Below, piece after piece: positions 7,408 to 12,182 of a stretch of DNA of 12,700 bases; position 1 is the first letter of the stretch, and the number at the start of each line of letters is the position of its first letter. The notes beneath the pieces are model-generated. The model saw only the letters and a program-made list of their open reading frames with translations. It had not been told where the DNA came from and did no database searches. Location of the stretch: positions 1-12,700 of the forward strand of contig JAUXDO010000029.1 in assembly GCA_030618315.1 (NCBI GenBank), in the 5' to 3' direction. Origin of the DNA: Candidatus Peregrinibacteria bacterium (lineage in GTDB: Bacteria; Patescibacteriota; Gracilibacteria; UM-FILTER-43-11). Made by a program: the position numbers and the translations under genes.

Positions 7408-7500
7408 CTTTTCTTCTCCTGTTTGTTAGCCCAATTTCCATTGGGTTTGTTTATTGATTACAGCATTACTAATTACGTTATTACATAATCAGTAAACTGC
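7408..7500 (-). promoter_or_regulatory. Leader and ribosome-binding site of the lipoprotein gene
   Basis: On the minus strand there is an AGGAG site with an 8-nt gap to the ATG. Just before it is a 6-bp hairpin CCCAAT/ATTGGG (7430-7445), whose RNA loop GGAA fits the stable GNRA class. Further upstream the word GTAAT repeats four times at 7-8-nt spacing (7457-7483). A possible extended -10 TGC + TGTAAT overlaps this run. The promoter position is uncertain. Confidence 0.5.
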
Positions 7501-7679
7501 AATCAACTTATTCGCAAGTAGTGTTAATGACCATTGCATAATTCACCATAATAAATATGGAAATCATATCAAAGGAAAATGACTATATACCAAAATACAA
7601 TGTCTGTCTAGCAAATCCGCATTAAAAGTGCCAAAATACCAATTATAGACGGTCACATCACCTAACTAGTTTTTATACG
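7501..7679. other. Noncoding interior and right end of the inverted-repeat unit
   Basis: No convincing gene is seen. A 22-codon ATG-to-TAA frame on the plus strand (7556-7624) has no ribosome-binding site or recognisable product. The last ~50 bp are the right terminal inverted repeat. The rest is AT-rich, without an obvious hairpin. Confidence 0.5.
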
Positions 7680-7726
7680 TCATTTCGTAATTTCGTTTCG
7701 TCGCGACGAATCGTTTCGTCATCTCG
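7680..7726. repeat. Right arm of the 8-nt-period inverted-repeat array, with a perfect 14-bp palindrome
   Basis: Units ending in TTTCG or TCTCG repeat at about 8 nt: TCATTTCG, TAATTTCG, TCGTTTCG, TCATCTCG. In the middle, 7697-7710 is a perfect palindrome TTCGTCG/CGACGAA. The outer units complement the left arm at 6652-6675. Confidence 0.7.
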
Positions 7727-7734
7727 TTTTTTAT

Positions 7735-7761
7735 TTGACATTAAAATAAAACTTATATAAG
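7735..7761 (+). promoter_or_regulatory. Probable promoter of the rpsP operon
   Basis: A consensus TTGACA at 7735-7740 is followed after 15 nt by TATAAG (7756-7761) in an AT-rich stretch. The spacing is shorter than the 17 bp seen elsewhere in the window, so the exact -10 is uncertain. The leader to the GTG at 7809 would be about 40 nt. Confidence 0.55.
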
Positions 7762-7808
7762 CTGTTTCACGAACTAATAATTCAGTTAATTCCTAATCAA
7801 TTTCAGTT

Positions 7809-8489
7809 GTGCTAAGAATTCGCCTGCAACGTATAGGCCGTAAGAAAAGGCCAAGTTACCGCATAGTAGTCGCAGAACATACTTCTGCTGTTAAGAAGAA
7901 CCAATACATCGAATCTTTGGGATTTTACAATCCTATCGCTTCAGAGAAAGTTTTTGAAGTTGACGTAGATAAGGTGCTCGAATGGATAAAAAAAGGTGCC
8001 AAGCCTTCTAATACTCTTGCCCGTCTTTTAAAGGGTGATGGTGTTAAAGGTATGGAACCTTATATTGTTGAAATGAAGGATAGGGCAAAGAAGAAGAAAG
8101 AAGAAGATAAGGCTGCGCCTGAGTCATCCACCACGGCGGACGAGAAGGTAAGTGATGAAGAATCAAAGCCAGAAGAAGAAAAGAAAGAAGATAAACCTGC
8201 TGAAGAAGCTCCAGCTGAAGAAAAAAAGGAAGAGAAAAAAGAAGAAGAATCCGCCACGGCGGATGAGGAGACTAAGGAAGAAGAAAAGCCAGCCGAAGAA
8301 CCTGTTGAAGAGTCAAAAGAGGAAGAATCTAAAGAGGAACCAGTAGAAGAGAAAAAAGAAGAGGAAGCTCCAGTTGAGGAAGAAAAACTAGCCGAAGGCG
8401 GTGAGCAAGCCGAACCTGCTGAAGACGCTAAGCCTGCTGAGGAGAAAAAAGCAGATGAAGAACCTAAGGAAGAAGAGAAATCTGAATAA
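7809..8489 (+). CDS. rpsP: 30S ribosomal protein S16 with a long acidic C-terminal extension, 226 aa
   Basis: Residues 1-90 are a complete S16: MLRIRLQRIGRKKRPSYRIVVAEH at the N-terminus, then the conserved IESLGFYNP (34-42) and a C-terminal helix around LEWIKKGAKPSNTLARLL (57-74). S16 binds 16S rRNA and is needed for assembly of the 30S body. The GTG start gives the conserved N-terminus; no Shine-Dalgarno site is seen. From about residue 95 a ~130-residue tail follows, made almost only of E, K, P, A, D and S, clearly disordered and acidic. S16 is usually about 80-100 residues, so the tail more than doubles it. The tail contains a duplicated block (STTADE and SATADEE) coded by GC-rich palindromes. 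khpA follows 41 nt downstream, the usual rpsP-khpA order. Confidence 0.95.
   Translation: MLRIRLQRIGRKKRPSYRIVVAEHTSAVKKNQYIESLGFYNPIASEKVFEVDVDKVLEWIKKGAKPSNTLARLLKGDGVKGMEPYIVEMKDRAKKKKEEDKAAPESSTTADEKVSDEESKPEEEKKEDKPAEEAPAEEKKEEKKEEESATADEETKEEEKPAEEPVEESKEEESKEEPVEEKKEEEAPVEEEKLAEGGEQAEPAEDAKPAEEKKADEEPKEEEKSE
8127..8140. repeat. rpsP: GC-rich palindromic repeat within rpsP, degenerate copy
   Basis: TCCACCACGGCGGA differs by one base from the perfect-arm copy at 8250-8263. It codes in frame for part of STTAD in the acidic tail. Confidence 0.6.
8250..8263. repeat. rpsP: GC-rich palindromic repeat within rpsP
   Basis: TCCGCC and GGCGGA are perfect 6-bp inverted arms around AC, a GC-rich island in a purine- and AT-rich gene. 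It codes for SATAD in frame. A related word occurs at 6636-6642 in the DUF721 gene. Confidence 0.6.
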
Positions 8490-8490
8490 A

Positions 8491-8529
8491 TTATTAACTG
8501 TTAATTCTTAATTCTTAACTTATTAATAA
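8491..8529. repeat. Heptad array with self-complementary TTAA cores between rpsP and khpA
   Basis: TTAA recurs in exact 7-nt register at 8494, 8501, 8508 and 8515 with spacers CTG, TTC, TTC, CTT. Because the core is self-complementary, one array forms both arms: TTATTAA/TTAATAA (8491-8497 with 8523-8529) and GTTAA/TTAAC (8500-8504 with 8515-8519). It ends one base before the khpA ATG, so folding would occlude the start region. Confidence 0.75.
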
Positions 8530-8530
8530 A

Positions 8531-8875
8531 ATGGCTGATGATACTTCAATCGGGGCAGACAAAGATTTTGTCGAATACGTCGTAAAATCTATTGTTGGAG
8601 AGCCTGAGAAAGTTATAGTTGAACGCACCGTTGATGATATGGGTGTTCTTTTAACGCTTCAAGTTGCCAAAGAAGATATGGGTAAAGTTATTGGCAGAAG
8701 TGGACAAACTGCAAAATCTATTCGAATTTTACTTCGCGTTATCGGTTCTAAAGACAATATTCGTGTTAACATGAAAATTGTTGAGCCTGAAGGAGGAGAG
8801 ATTAGGGGTGGTGAATTGGAAGAGGACGCAAAGGAAGAAAAAAGCATTTTAGATGAACCAGAGCTTGAGGTATAA
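8531..8875 (+). CDS. khpA: KH-domain RNA-binding protein KhpA, with acidic C-terminal tail, 114 aa
   Basis: A single KH domain: FVEYVVKSIVGEPEKV at residues 13-28, then the hallmark GKVIGRSGQTAKSIR (51-65) with the GxxG loop GRSG at 55-58, and a final strand near 78-84. KhpA (YlqC family) is a small bacterial KH protein that pairs with KhpB in some species and binds many RNAs; it commonly follows rpsP. Usual members are about 75-85 residues. Here a ~30-residue acidic tail (from about 85, ending EPELEV) is added, echoing the acidic tail on S16. Cotranscription with rpsP is likely. The start lacks a Shine-Dalgarno site and abuts the TTAA array. Confidence 0.9.
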   Translation: MADDTSIGADKDFVEYVVKSIVGEPEKVIVERTVDDMGVLLTLQVAKEDMGKVIGRSGQTAKSIRILLRVIGSKDNIRVNMKIVEPEGGEIRGGELEEDAKEEKSILDEPELEV

Positions 8876-8876
8876 T
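8848..8876 (+). promoter_or_regulatory. Possible internal promoter for the pilin-like gene
   Basis: TATAAT at 8871-8876 overlaps the khpA stop codon, with TTTAGA at 8848-8853 at 17-nt spacing. The -35 match is modest, and read-through from the rpsP promoter is equally possible. Confidence 0.4.
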
Positions 8877-8912
8877 TATCTTAGGATTTAGTTTTTTAAT
8901 CATACAAACCGC

Positions 8913-9284
8913 ATGGAAGGTGGACTAATGGTCACGCATGAATTTAATATTGTTGACCTTGTAAATTTGGCTGTAGCTATTGCAATAATTTTAGCGGGTA
9001 CGCTTTCTGTTTTTTATATATTTGTAGGAGGTATCTCCTTTATATTATCAGGAGGTCAGGAAGAAAAAATCAAACAGGCTGTACATACAATCCGTTACGC
9101 TATTATTGGTCTTATCGTTACAATCCTTTCAGTAACCATTATTAAAATAGTCGGTTACGTTTTTGGATTCGATCTTTTAAGTTTAATAAGCTGGGATAGA
9201 ATATCAAGCTTGATGAGTGATCTTATCGATAGAATTGTCACAGGTGGTTCCCCGGGTATGCCTGGAAGCGGGTCTTTGCGTTAG
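8913..9284 (+). CDS. VirB2/TrbC-like pilin or small two-helix membrane protein, 123 aa
   Basis: Two transmembrane helices (about residues 15-46 and 59-85) flank a short charged loop, GGQEEKIKQAVHTIR. The pattern FYIFVGGISFILSGGQEEKIKQA...RYAIIGLIV matches the TrbC/VirB2-like pilin family common in Patescibacteria, where such proteins occur near type IV secretion or pilus components; none is visible here. The C-terminus adds a third weak amphipathic segment and a G/P/S-rich end. Two starts are possible. The ATG at 8913 gives MEGGLM. The ATG at 8928 is preceded by AAGGTGG with a 4-nt gap, which looks like a weak ribosome-binding site and may be the true start. It lies 37 nt after khpA. Confidence 0.75.
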   Translation: MEGGLMVTHEFNIVDLVNLAVAIAIILAGTLSVFYIFVGGISFILSGGQEEKIKQAVHTIRYAIIGLIVTILSVTIIKIVGYVFGFDLLSLISWDRISSLMSDLIDRIVTGGSPGMPGSGSLR

Positions 9285-9289
9285 CAAAG

Positions 9290-9401
9290 ATTTAACATTT
9301 ATCATTTAACATTTATCATTTTGTTATCAATGGATGGTTTTTGATGTATGGCAAAAAACTAATCACAATAAATGTTAAATCTCACATGTTAAATGTTAAA
9401 T
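9290..9401. repeat. Heptad inverted-repeat array (ATTT x5 / AAAT x5) between convergent genes
   Basis: The left arm has ATTT at 9290, 9297, 9304, 9311 and 9318 with spacers AAC, ATC, AAC, ATC. The right arm has AAAT at 9370, 9377, 9391 and 9398, plus ACAT at 9384, with spacers GTT, CTC, GTT, GTT. All five core pairs face each other in register; only some spacers are complementary. The loop is 48 nt. It lies between two convergent stops and may act as a bidirectional 3'-end hairpin. Confidence 0.85.
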
Positions 9402-9402
9402 A

Positions 9403-10017
9403 TTATTCATCTTCTCTCATCGCACTTACCTGAATATTCTTCCAGTCGTAAGGAAATTTGAAGTTTTCAAAAGCACGTACCAAGGTTGCAAAAAAGCTCC
9501 ATGGGCTTCCTTTGCTATACACAAACGCATTACCACTTTCCTGTACAGGATCGTAGTTAGAAACAAAGTCTTGATTGGATACAACAGGGATTACGCCGTA
9601 TTGCATGGCTTGTTTTACTTCATGAAGACACTCGTCGCTATCACAAGGTGCAAGAAGTATGTTTGCCGCTGCATAGATCTTTCTCTTATTTTCATCGTTA
9701 TCCGGAATAATAATAATTTGTTTGCCGTAGTCTTTTGCTAAATCTGTAAAATATTTCTGATACTTCGGAGTTCCGATCGCAGTTAAAACAATTTCAACAG
9801 GCATCTCTAATATTCCATTCATCACATCCTGAATAATACTGATGTTGTTAGTATCTGTTAAAGGGTATGTAATACATAAAAGAGGTACCTTTTTATCGTA
9901 AGGTAAGCCAAAATCTTGACAAAAAGCGATTTTATTTTTTTCCTTATTCTGTATCATCTTTTTGCTGTATTTCTGATAAATTTTATTATCGTAAGCAGGT
10001 GTGATAGTATTAGGCAT
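9403..10017 (-). CDS. Stand-alone glycogen-synthase-like C-terminal GT-B domain, 204 aa
   Basis: The sequence follows the second half of GlgA/starch synthase (GT5). It has a linker-like YSKKMIQNKEKNKIAFCQDFGLP (17-39), a strand-rich start PLLCITYPL, the nucleotide-binding region around YAAANILLAPCDSDECLHEVKQAMQYGVIPVVSNQD (114-149), and a C-terminal W-x2-IQVSAM (192-199). GlgA is normally about 480 residues and makes alpha-1,4-glucan from ADP- or UDP-glucose. Here the entire N-terminal domain with the KTGGL motif is absent. The usual R/K residues and the E-P-C-G-L motif are altered to DSDECLH. It is therefore probably not a full synthase; a regulatory, binding or degenerate role is possible. 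It is not frameshifted and has its own promoter and start, so it does not look like a fresh pseudogene. Confidence 0.7.
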   Translation of the reverse strand: MPNTITPAYDNKIYQKYSKKMIQNKEKNKIAFCQDFGLPYDKKVPLLCITYPLTDTNNISIIQDVMNGILEMPVEIVLTAIGTPKYQKYFTDLAKDYGKQIIIIPDNDENKRKIYAAANILLAPCDSDECLHEVKQAMQYGVIPVVSNQDFVSNYDPVQESGNAFVYSKGSPWSFFATLVRAFENFKFPYDWKNIQVSAMREDE

Positions 10018-10040
10018 ATCTTATTTTATTTAAGAATATC

Positions 10041-10078
10041 GATTGGCGATTTTAGATTTTTGATTTTACTTAATCTAA
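10041..10078. repeat. One-armed heptad array (GATT cores) upstream of the glycogen-synthase-like gene
   Basis: GATT at 10041, 10048, 10055 and 10062, at exact 7-nt spacing with spacers GGC, TTA, TTT, TTA. A single AATC follows at 10072. Only TTAGATT/AATCTAA (10052-10058 with 10072-10078) can pair. It uses the same core as the 6220-6330 array. It lies in the predicted leader of the leftward gene. Confidence 0.65.
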
Positions 10079-10080
10079 CC

Positions 10081-10091
10081 ATTATAGCATA
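10081..10091 (-). promoter_or_regulatory. Extended -10 for the glycogen-synthase-like gene
   Basis: Minus strand TATGC + TATAAT (hexamer 10081-10086), identical to the extended -10 of the 992-aa gene. No good -35 is seen at 16-18 bp (TTTCTT at best). The leader would be about 57 nt. Confidence 0.6.
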
Positions 10092-10140
10092 GTTTTATAG
10101 CGAAAGAAAGGCTAAAAAGCACTCATCATACATTTATCAT

Positions 10141-10170
10141 TTGTCAAATTTACTAATTATTTTTTAAAAT
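10141..10170 (+). promoter_or_regulatory. Promoter of the exonuclease gene, probably giving a leaderless mRNA
   Basis: TTGTCA at 10141-10146, an 18-nt spacer, then TAAAAT at 10165-10170. The GTG start is at 10177, only 6 nt after the -10 box, so transcription would begin at or next to the start codon. The -35 overlaps a short ATTT heptad run (10132-10149). Confidence 0.5.
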
Positions 10171-10176
10171 TATTTT

Positions 10177-11118
10177 GTGGACGAAACAATATTTAAAGAA
10201 AACAAGGATAAGGAGAAGTTTATAGTTATAGATGGCAATCATCTTATACATAGGGCTTTTTACGCTATACAAAACCCTTTAATGACATCAAAAGGGGAAC
10301 AGACCAACGCAATTTACGGCTTTGCAAGCATGCTGCTCAACATCATAGAGCTGGATGACCCGAGTCATATTGCTATGACATTTGATGAAAAAGCGCCCAC
10401 CTTCCGTCATGAAATGCATAAGGAATATAAAGGCACCAGAAAGCCGACTCCGGACGAACTGAAAGATCAGATACCCAGAGTCTGGGAATTAGTTGAGAAG
10501 TTCAATATGGCTAAGTTCTCCGAGCCTGGTTACGAAGCTGATGACTTTATGGGTACTTTGGCGACAAAGGCAAGGGAAGAGGGGATGGTTACATTCGTCG
10601 TAACCGGTGATATGGATGCTTTGCAGTTAATAAACCCTGATACTTTTGTTGTTTTTCCCCACAAAGGTTACAGAGATCCTGTTATATATGACAGAGAGGC
10701 TGTGATTAAGAAGTATGGGATTGCCCCAGAGCAAGTAATCGATTTAAAGGCTTTGATGGGTGATACATCGGATAACATTAAAGGAGTCGATGGTGTAGGT
10801 GTTGTTGGTGCTACCAAGCTTTTGAATGAATACAAGACTCTCGATGGCATTTATGAGCATTTAGATGAGATTACAGGCGGTATTCACGATAAATTGGCCA
10901 ATGGTAAGGAGGACGCGTATTTCTCCCAGAAACTCGCCAGAATCGTTATTGACGTACCATGTGAATTTAAAAAGGACGATGTAAAAATTAGCCGACTGGA
11001 TTTCGCCGGATTGGAAAAGTTTTTTGATGAAATGGAAATGAGAAGCCTACAGCGTAGAATTAAGAAGATGATGCCTGATGGTCAGTTATTGGGGGAGAAT
11101 CAGATGAGCCTTTTTTAA
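10177..11118 (+). CDS. Stand-alone 5'-3' exonuclease (FEN/PolA N-terminal type) with C-terminal clamp-binding motif, 313 aa
   Basis: Structure-specific 5' nuclease that removes RNA primers and flaps during replication and repair. It matches the 5' nuclease domain of DNA polymerase I. Metal-binding acidic residues are visible in FIVIDGN (D19), FDE (D70), YEADDF (E120, D122, D123), TGDMDALQL (D145, D147) and GDTSDN (D196, D199). The helix-hairpin-helix GVDGVGVVGA is at 203-212 and the arch basic residues include YKGTRKPTP (84-92). The protein ends without polymerase domains. Its last residues QMSLF (309-313) fit the bacterial beta-clamp-binding consensus QL[SD]LF, suggesting tethering to the sliding clamp (inference). 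The GTG start has no Shine-Dalgarno site. A bidirectional intrinsic terminator follows. Confidence 0.93.
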   Translation: MDETIFKENKDKEKFIVIDGNHLIHRAFYAIQNPLMTSKGEQTNAIYGFASMLLNIIELDDPSHIAMTFDEKAPTFRHEMHKEYKGTRKPTPDELKDQIPRVWELVEKFNMAKFSEPGYEADDFMGTLATKAREEGMVTFVVTGDMDALQLINPDTFVVFPHKGYRDPVIYDREAVIKKYGIAPEQVIDLKALMGDTSDNIKGVDGVGVVGATKLLNEYKTLDGIYEHLDEITGGIHDKLANGKEDAYFSQKLARIVIDVPCEFKKDDVKISRLDFAGLEKFFDEMEMRSLQRRIKKMMPDGQLLGENQMSLF

Positions 11119-11142
11119 GGCAAAGGAAAAGGAAAAGGCAAG
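11119..11142. repeat. Hexad tandem array directly after the exonuclease stop
   Basis: Four 6-nt units GGCAAA, GGAAAA, GGAAAA, GGCAAG begin at the base after the TAA. No complementary arm is found nearby. It may be a one-armed relative of the heptad arrays or simple purine-rich sequence. Confidence 0.5.
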
Positions 11143-11201
11143 GGGTTTGTTTTAGGTAACTGCGTATAGTGTTGGATAGTTGTGGGAAGTAATAAAAAGC
11201 A

Positions 11202-11233
11202 AAAGACTGCGATTAGACAGTCTTTATTTTTTT
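11202..11233 (+). terminator. Intrinsic terminator after the exonuclease gene, probably bidirectional
   Basis: A perfect 8-bp stem AAAGACTG/CAGTCTTT (11202-11209 with 11218-11225) and an 8-nt loop are followed by A and seven Ts on the plus strand. On the minus strand a T-rich run also follows the stem, so it can serve the convergent 96-aa gene. It has no heptad design, so conventional terminators coexist with the arrays. Confidence 0.85.
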
Positions 11234-11266
11234 GAATTTATATCCTAAAGAATAATATTTGGCTTA

Positions 11267-11557
11267 TTAACCTAATATTCTTTTAAGTGATTCGCTAATA
11301 ACTTTTCGAGCGTCATCAACATTCTCTGTTTTTACTTCTCTAATCACACCTAAAGCTTGTGTTAAGTTCCGTCTTACATCTACGCCCATACTTTCAAGTG
11401 GGTTTATTAAACCCTCTACATCTGATTGGATAAGATCTGTCAAAACAGTACGGTATAAACCTTGTTCTACAAGCTTATCATATTCCTCAGTGGTAAGATG
11501 TGGCTCAAGCTTTTCTGATTCTTCGTCCACTATTTTTCTAATAGGTTGTCCTTCCAT
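11267..11557 (-). CDS. Unknown small helical protein, 96 aa
   Basis: The ATG at 11555-11557 is about 20 nt downstream of a consensus promoter, which supports it as a real gene. The protein is acidic and predicted fully helical, with no signal peptide, membrane segment, cysteine or recognisable motif. Two amphipathic halves are visible (about 22-56 and 60-95, the latter ending ISESLKRILG). I recognise no family. No Shine-Dalgarno site is present. It is transcribed toward the shared terminator at 11202-11233. Confidence 0.7.
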   Translation of the reverse strand: MEGQPIRKIVDEESEKLEPHLTTEEYDKLVEQGLYRTVLTDLIQSDVEGLINPLESMGVDVRRNLTQALGVIREVKTENVDDARKVISESLKRILG

Positions 11558-11585
11558 AGTGATGATTGGTTAGTTTTATATTAAT

Positions 11586-11614
11586 ATTATATCATGTATA
11601 AACTATTATGTCAA
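11586..11614 (-). promoter_or_regulatory. Consensus sigma70 promoter of the 96-aa gene
   Basis: Minus strand TTGACA (11609-11614), 17-nt spacer, TGA + TATAAT (hexamer 11586-11591). Both hexamers are perfect and the extended -10 TG is present, so this is the strongest promoter in the window. The leader is about 22 nt. Confidence 0.85.
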
Positions 11615-11710
11615 ATATAAATTCAAAAAAATACTATATACAACAAGTATTTAGGCTTTTTATTATTTACCACAACTAGATACTATACACAATTGACGCA
11701 AAAGGAAATG

Positions 11711-11738
11711 TTGGTTTTTTTAACTCTTGTGCTATAAT
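11711..11738 (+). promoter_or_regulatory. ybeY: Promoter of ybeY
   Basis: TTGGTT at 11711-11716, a 16-nt spacer, and TGC + TATAAT with the hexamer at 11733-11738. The predicted leader is about 16 nt with no Shine-Dalgarno site before the ATG at 11761. Confidence 0.75.
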
Positions 11739-11760
11739 CAGTTCGAAATAATCTGATGAT

Positions 11761-12177
11761 ATGGTTATTGAGTTTATAAACGAAAATGAGTGGGGGATTG
11801 ATGTAAAGGAATTTGATACTTATATAAATCGCCTTAGAAAGGAGGTTGATGTTCTTGATGGAATAATCAACGTAATTTTTGTTAATGACGTTTATATCAA
11901 ATCTCTGAACAAATCGTATCGGGATAAAGATATGGCGACTGATGTTTTGTCATTCAATTATGAAAAAGAGATGCCTGGAGATGATTCAAATCTTGTCGGG
12001 GAAATTTATATAAGTGTAGAAACTGCAAAACGGCAGGCGAAGGATGTTGGACACGATTTACAGGACGAGTTGAACAAATTATTTGTTCATGGTTTTTTGC
12101 ATATACATGGGCACGAGCACATCACTGATGCAGACTATGAGGTTATGGATAAGATTGAAAAACGAGTGCTTTCTTAA
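11761..12177 (+). CDS. ybeY: Endoribonuclease YbeY (rRNA maturation factor), 138 aa
   Basis: A single-strand-specific metal-dependent RNase involved in 16S rRNA 3'-end maturation and ribosome quality control. The family signature HxxxHxxxxxH is complete as HGFLHIHGHEH, with the zinc ligands H110, H114 and H120. The upstream conserved block YRDKDMATDVLSFNY (53-67) and the strand GEIYIS (80-85) are also present. The length is slightly below the usual ~150 residues. The start follows a strong promoter by about 22 nt. A structured inverted-repeat element begins 6 nt after the stop. Confidence 0.95.
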   Translation: MVIEFINENEWGIDVKEFDTYINRLRKEVDVLDGIINVIFVNDVYIKSLNKSYRDKDMATDVLSFNYEKEMPGDDSNLVGEIYISVETAKRQAKDVGHDLQDELNKLFVHGFLHIHGHEHITDADYEVMDKIEKRVLS

Positions 12178-12182
12178 TAAGA

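Larger units (their letters stand above)
6691..7679. mobile_element. Putative transposase-less mobile unit with ~50-bp imperfect terminal inverted repeats and lipoprotein cargo
   Basis: The outer 18 nt of the left end (6691-6708, containing AACTAGTTAG) match the reverse complement of the right end (7662-7679) at all but one position. Similarity continues inward to a shared TTTTGGCAC segment (left 6736-6744, right inverted 7628-7636), about 50 bp with two short indels. The unit contains only one gene, the leftward lipoprotein, plus a strong intrinsic terminator and about 270 bp of noncoding DNA. No transposase is present, so it would have to move in trans or be an immobile remnant. No clear long target duplication is visible. 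A TA duplication is possible, because both ends read CGTATA outward-in. It lies inside a repeat array whose arms flank it. Confidence 0.65.

Noticed and set aside
7556..7624. 22-codon plus-strand frame within the mobile unit
   Set aside because: Too short, no ribosome-binding site and no recognisable product; kept only as a note in the noncoding entry.
6691..7679. A classic insertion sequence
   Set aside because: The inverted ends fit, but the only gene is a lipoprotein with no DDE, HUH or recombinase motif, and no clear multi-base target duplication.
8060..8346. Overlapping frames in the rpsP tail (serine-rich minus-strand frame, lysine-rich plus-strand frame)
   Set aside because: They are byproducts of the repetitive GAA/GAG/AAG codons of the acidic tail; no start signals or homology.
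619..10078. CRISPR arrays as an explanation for the regularly spaced repeats
   Set aside because: Repeat cores are only 4 nt and spacers 3 nt, arms are inverted, and no cas genes are present.
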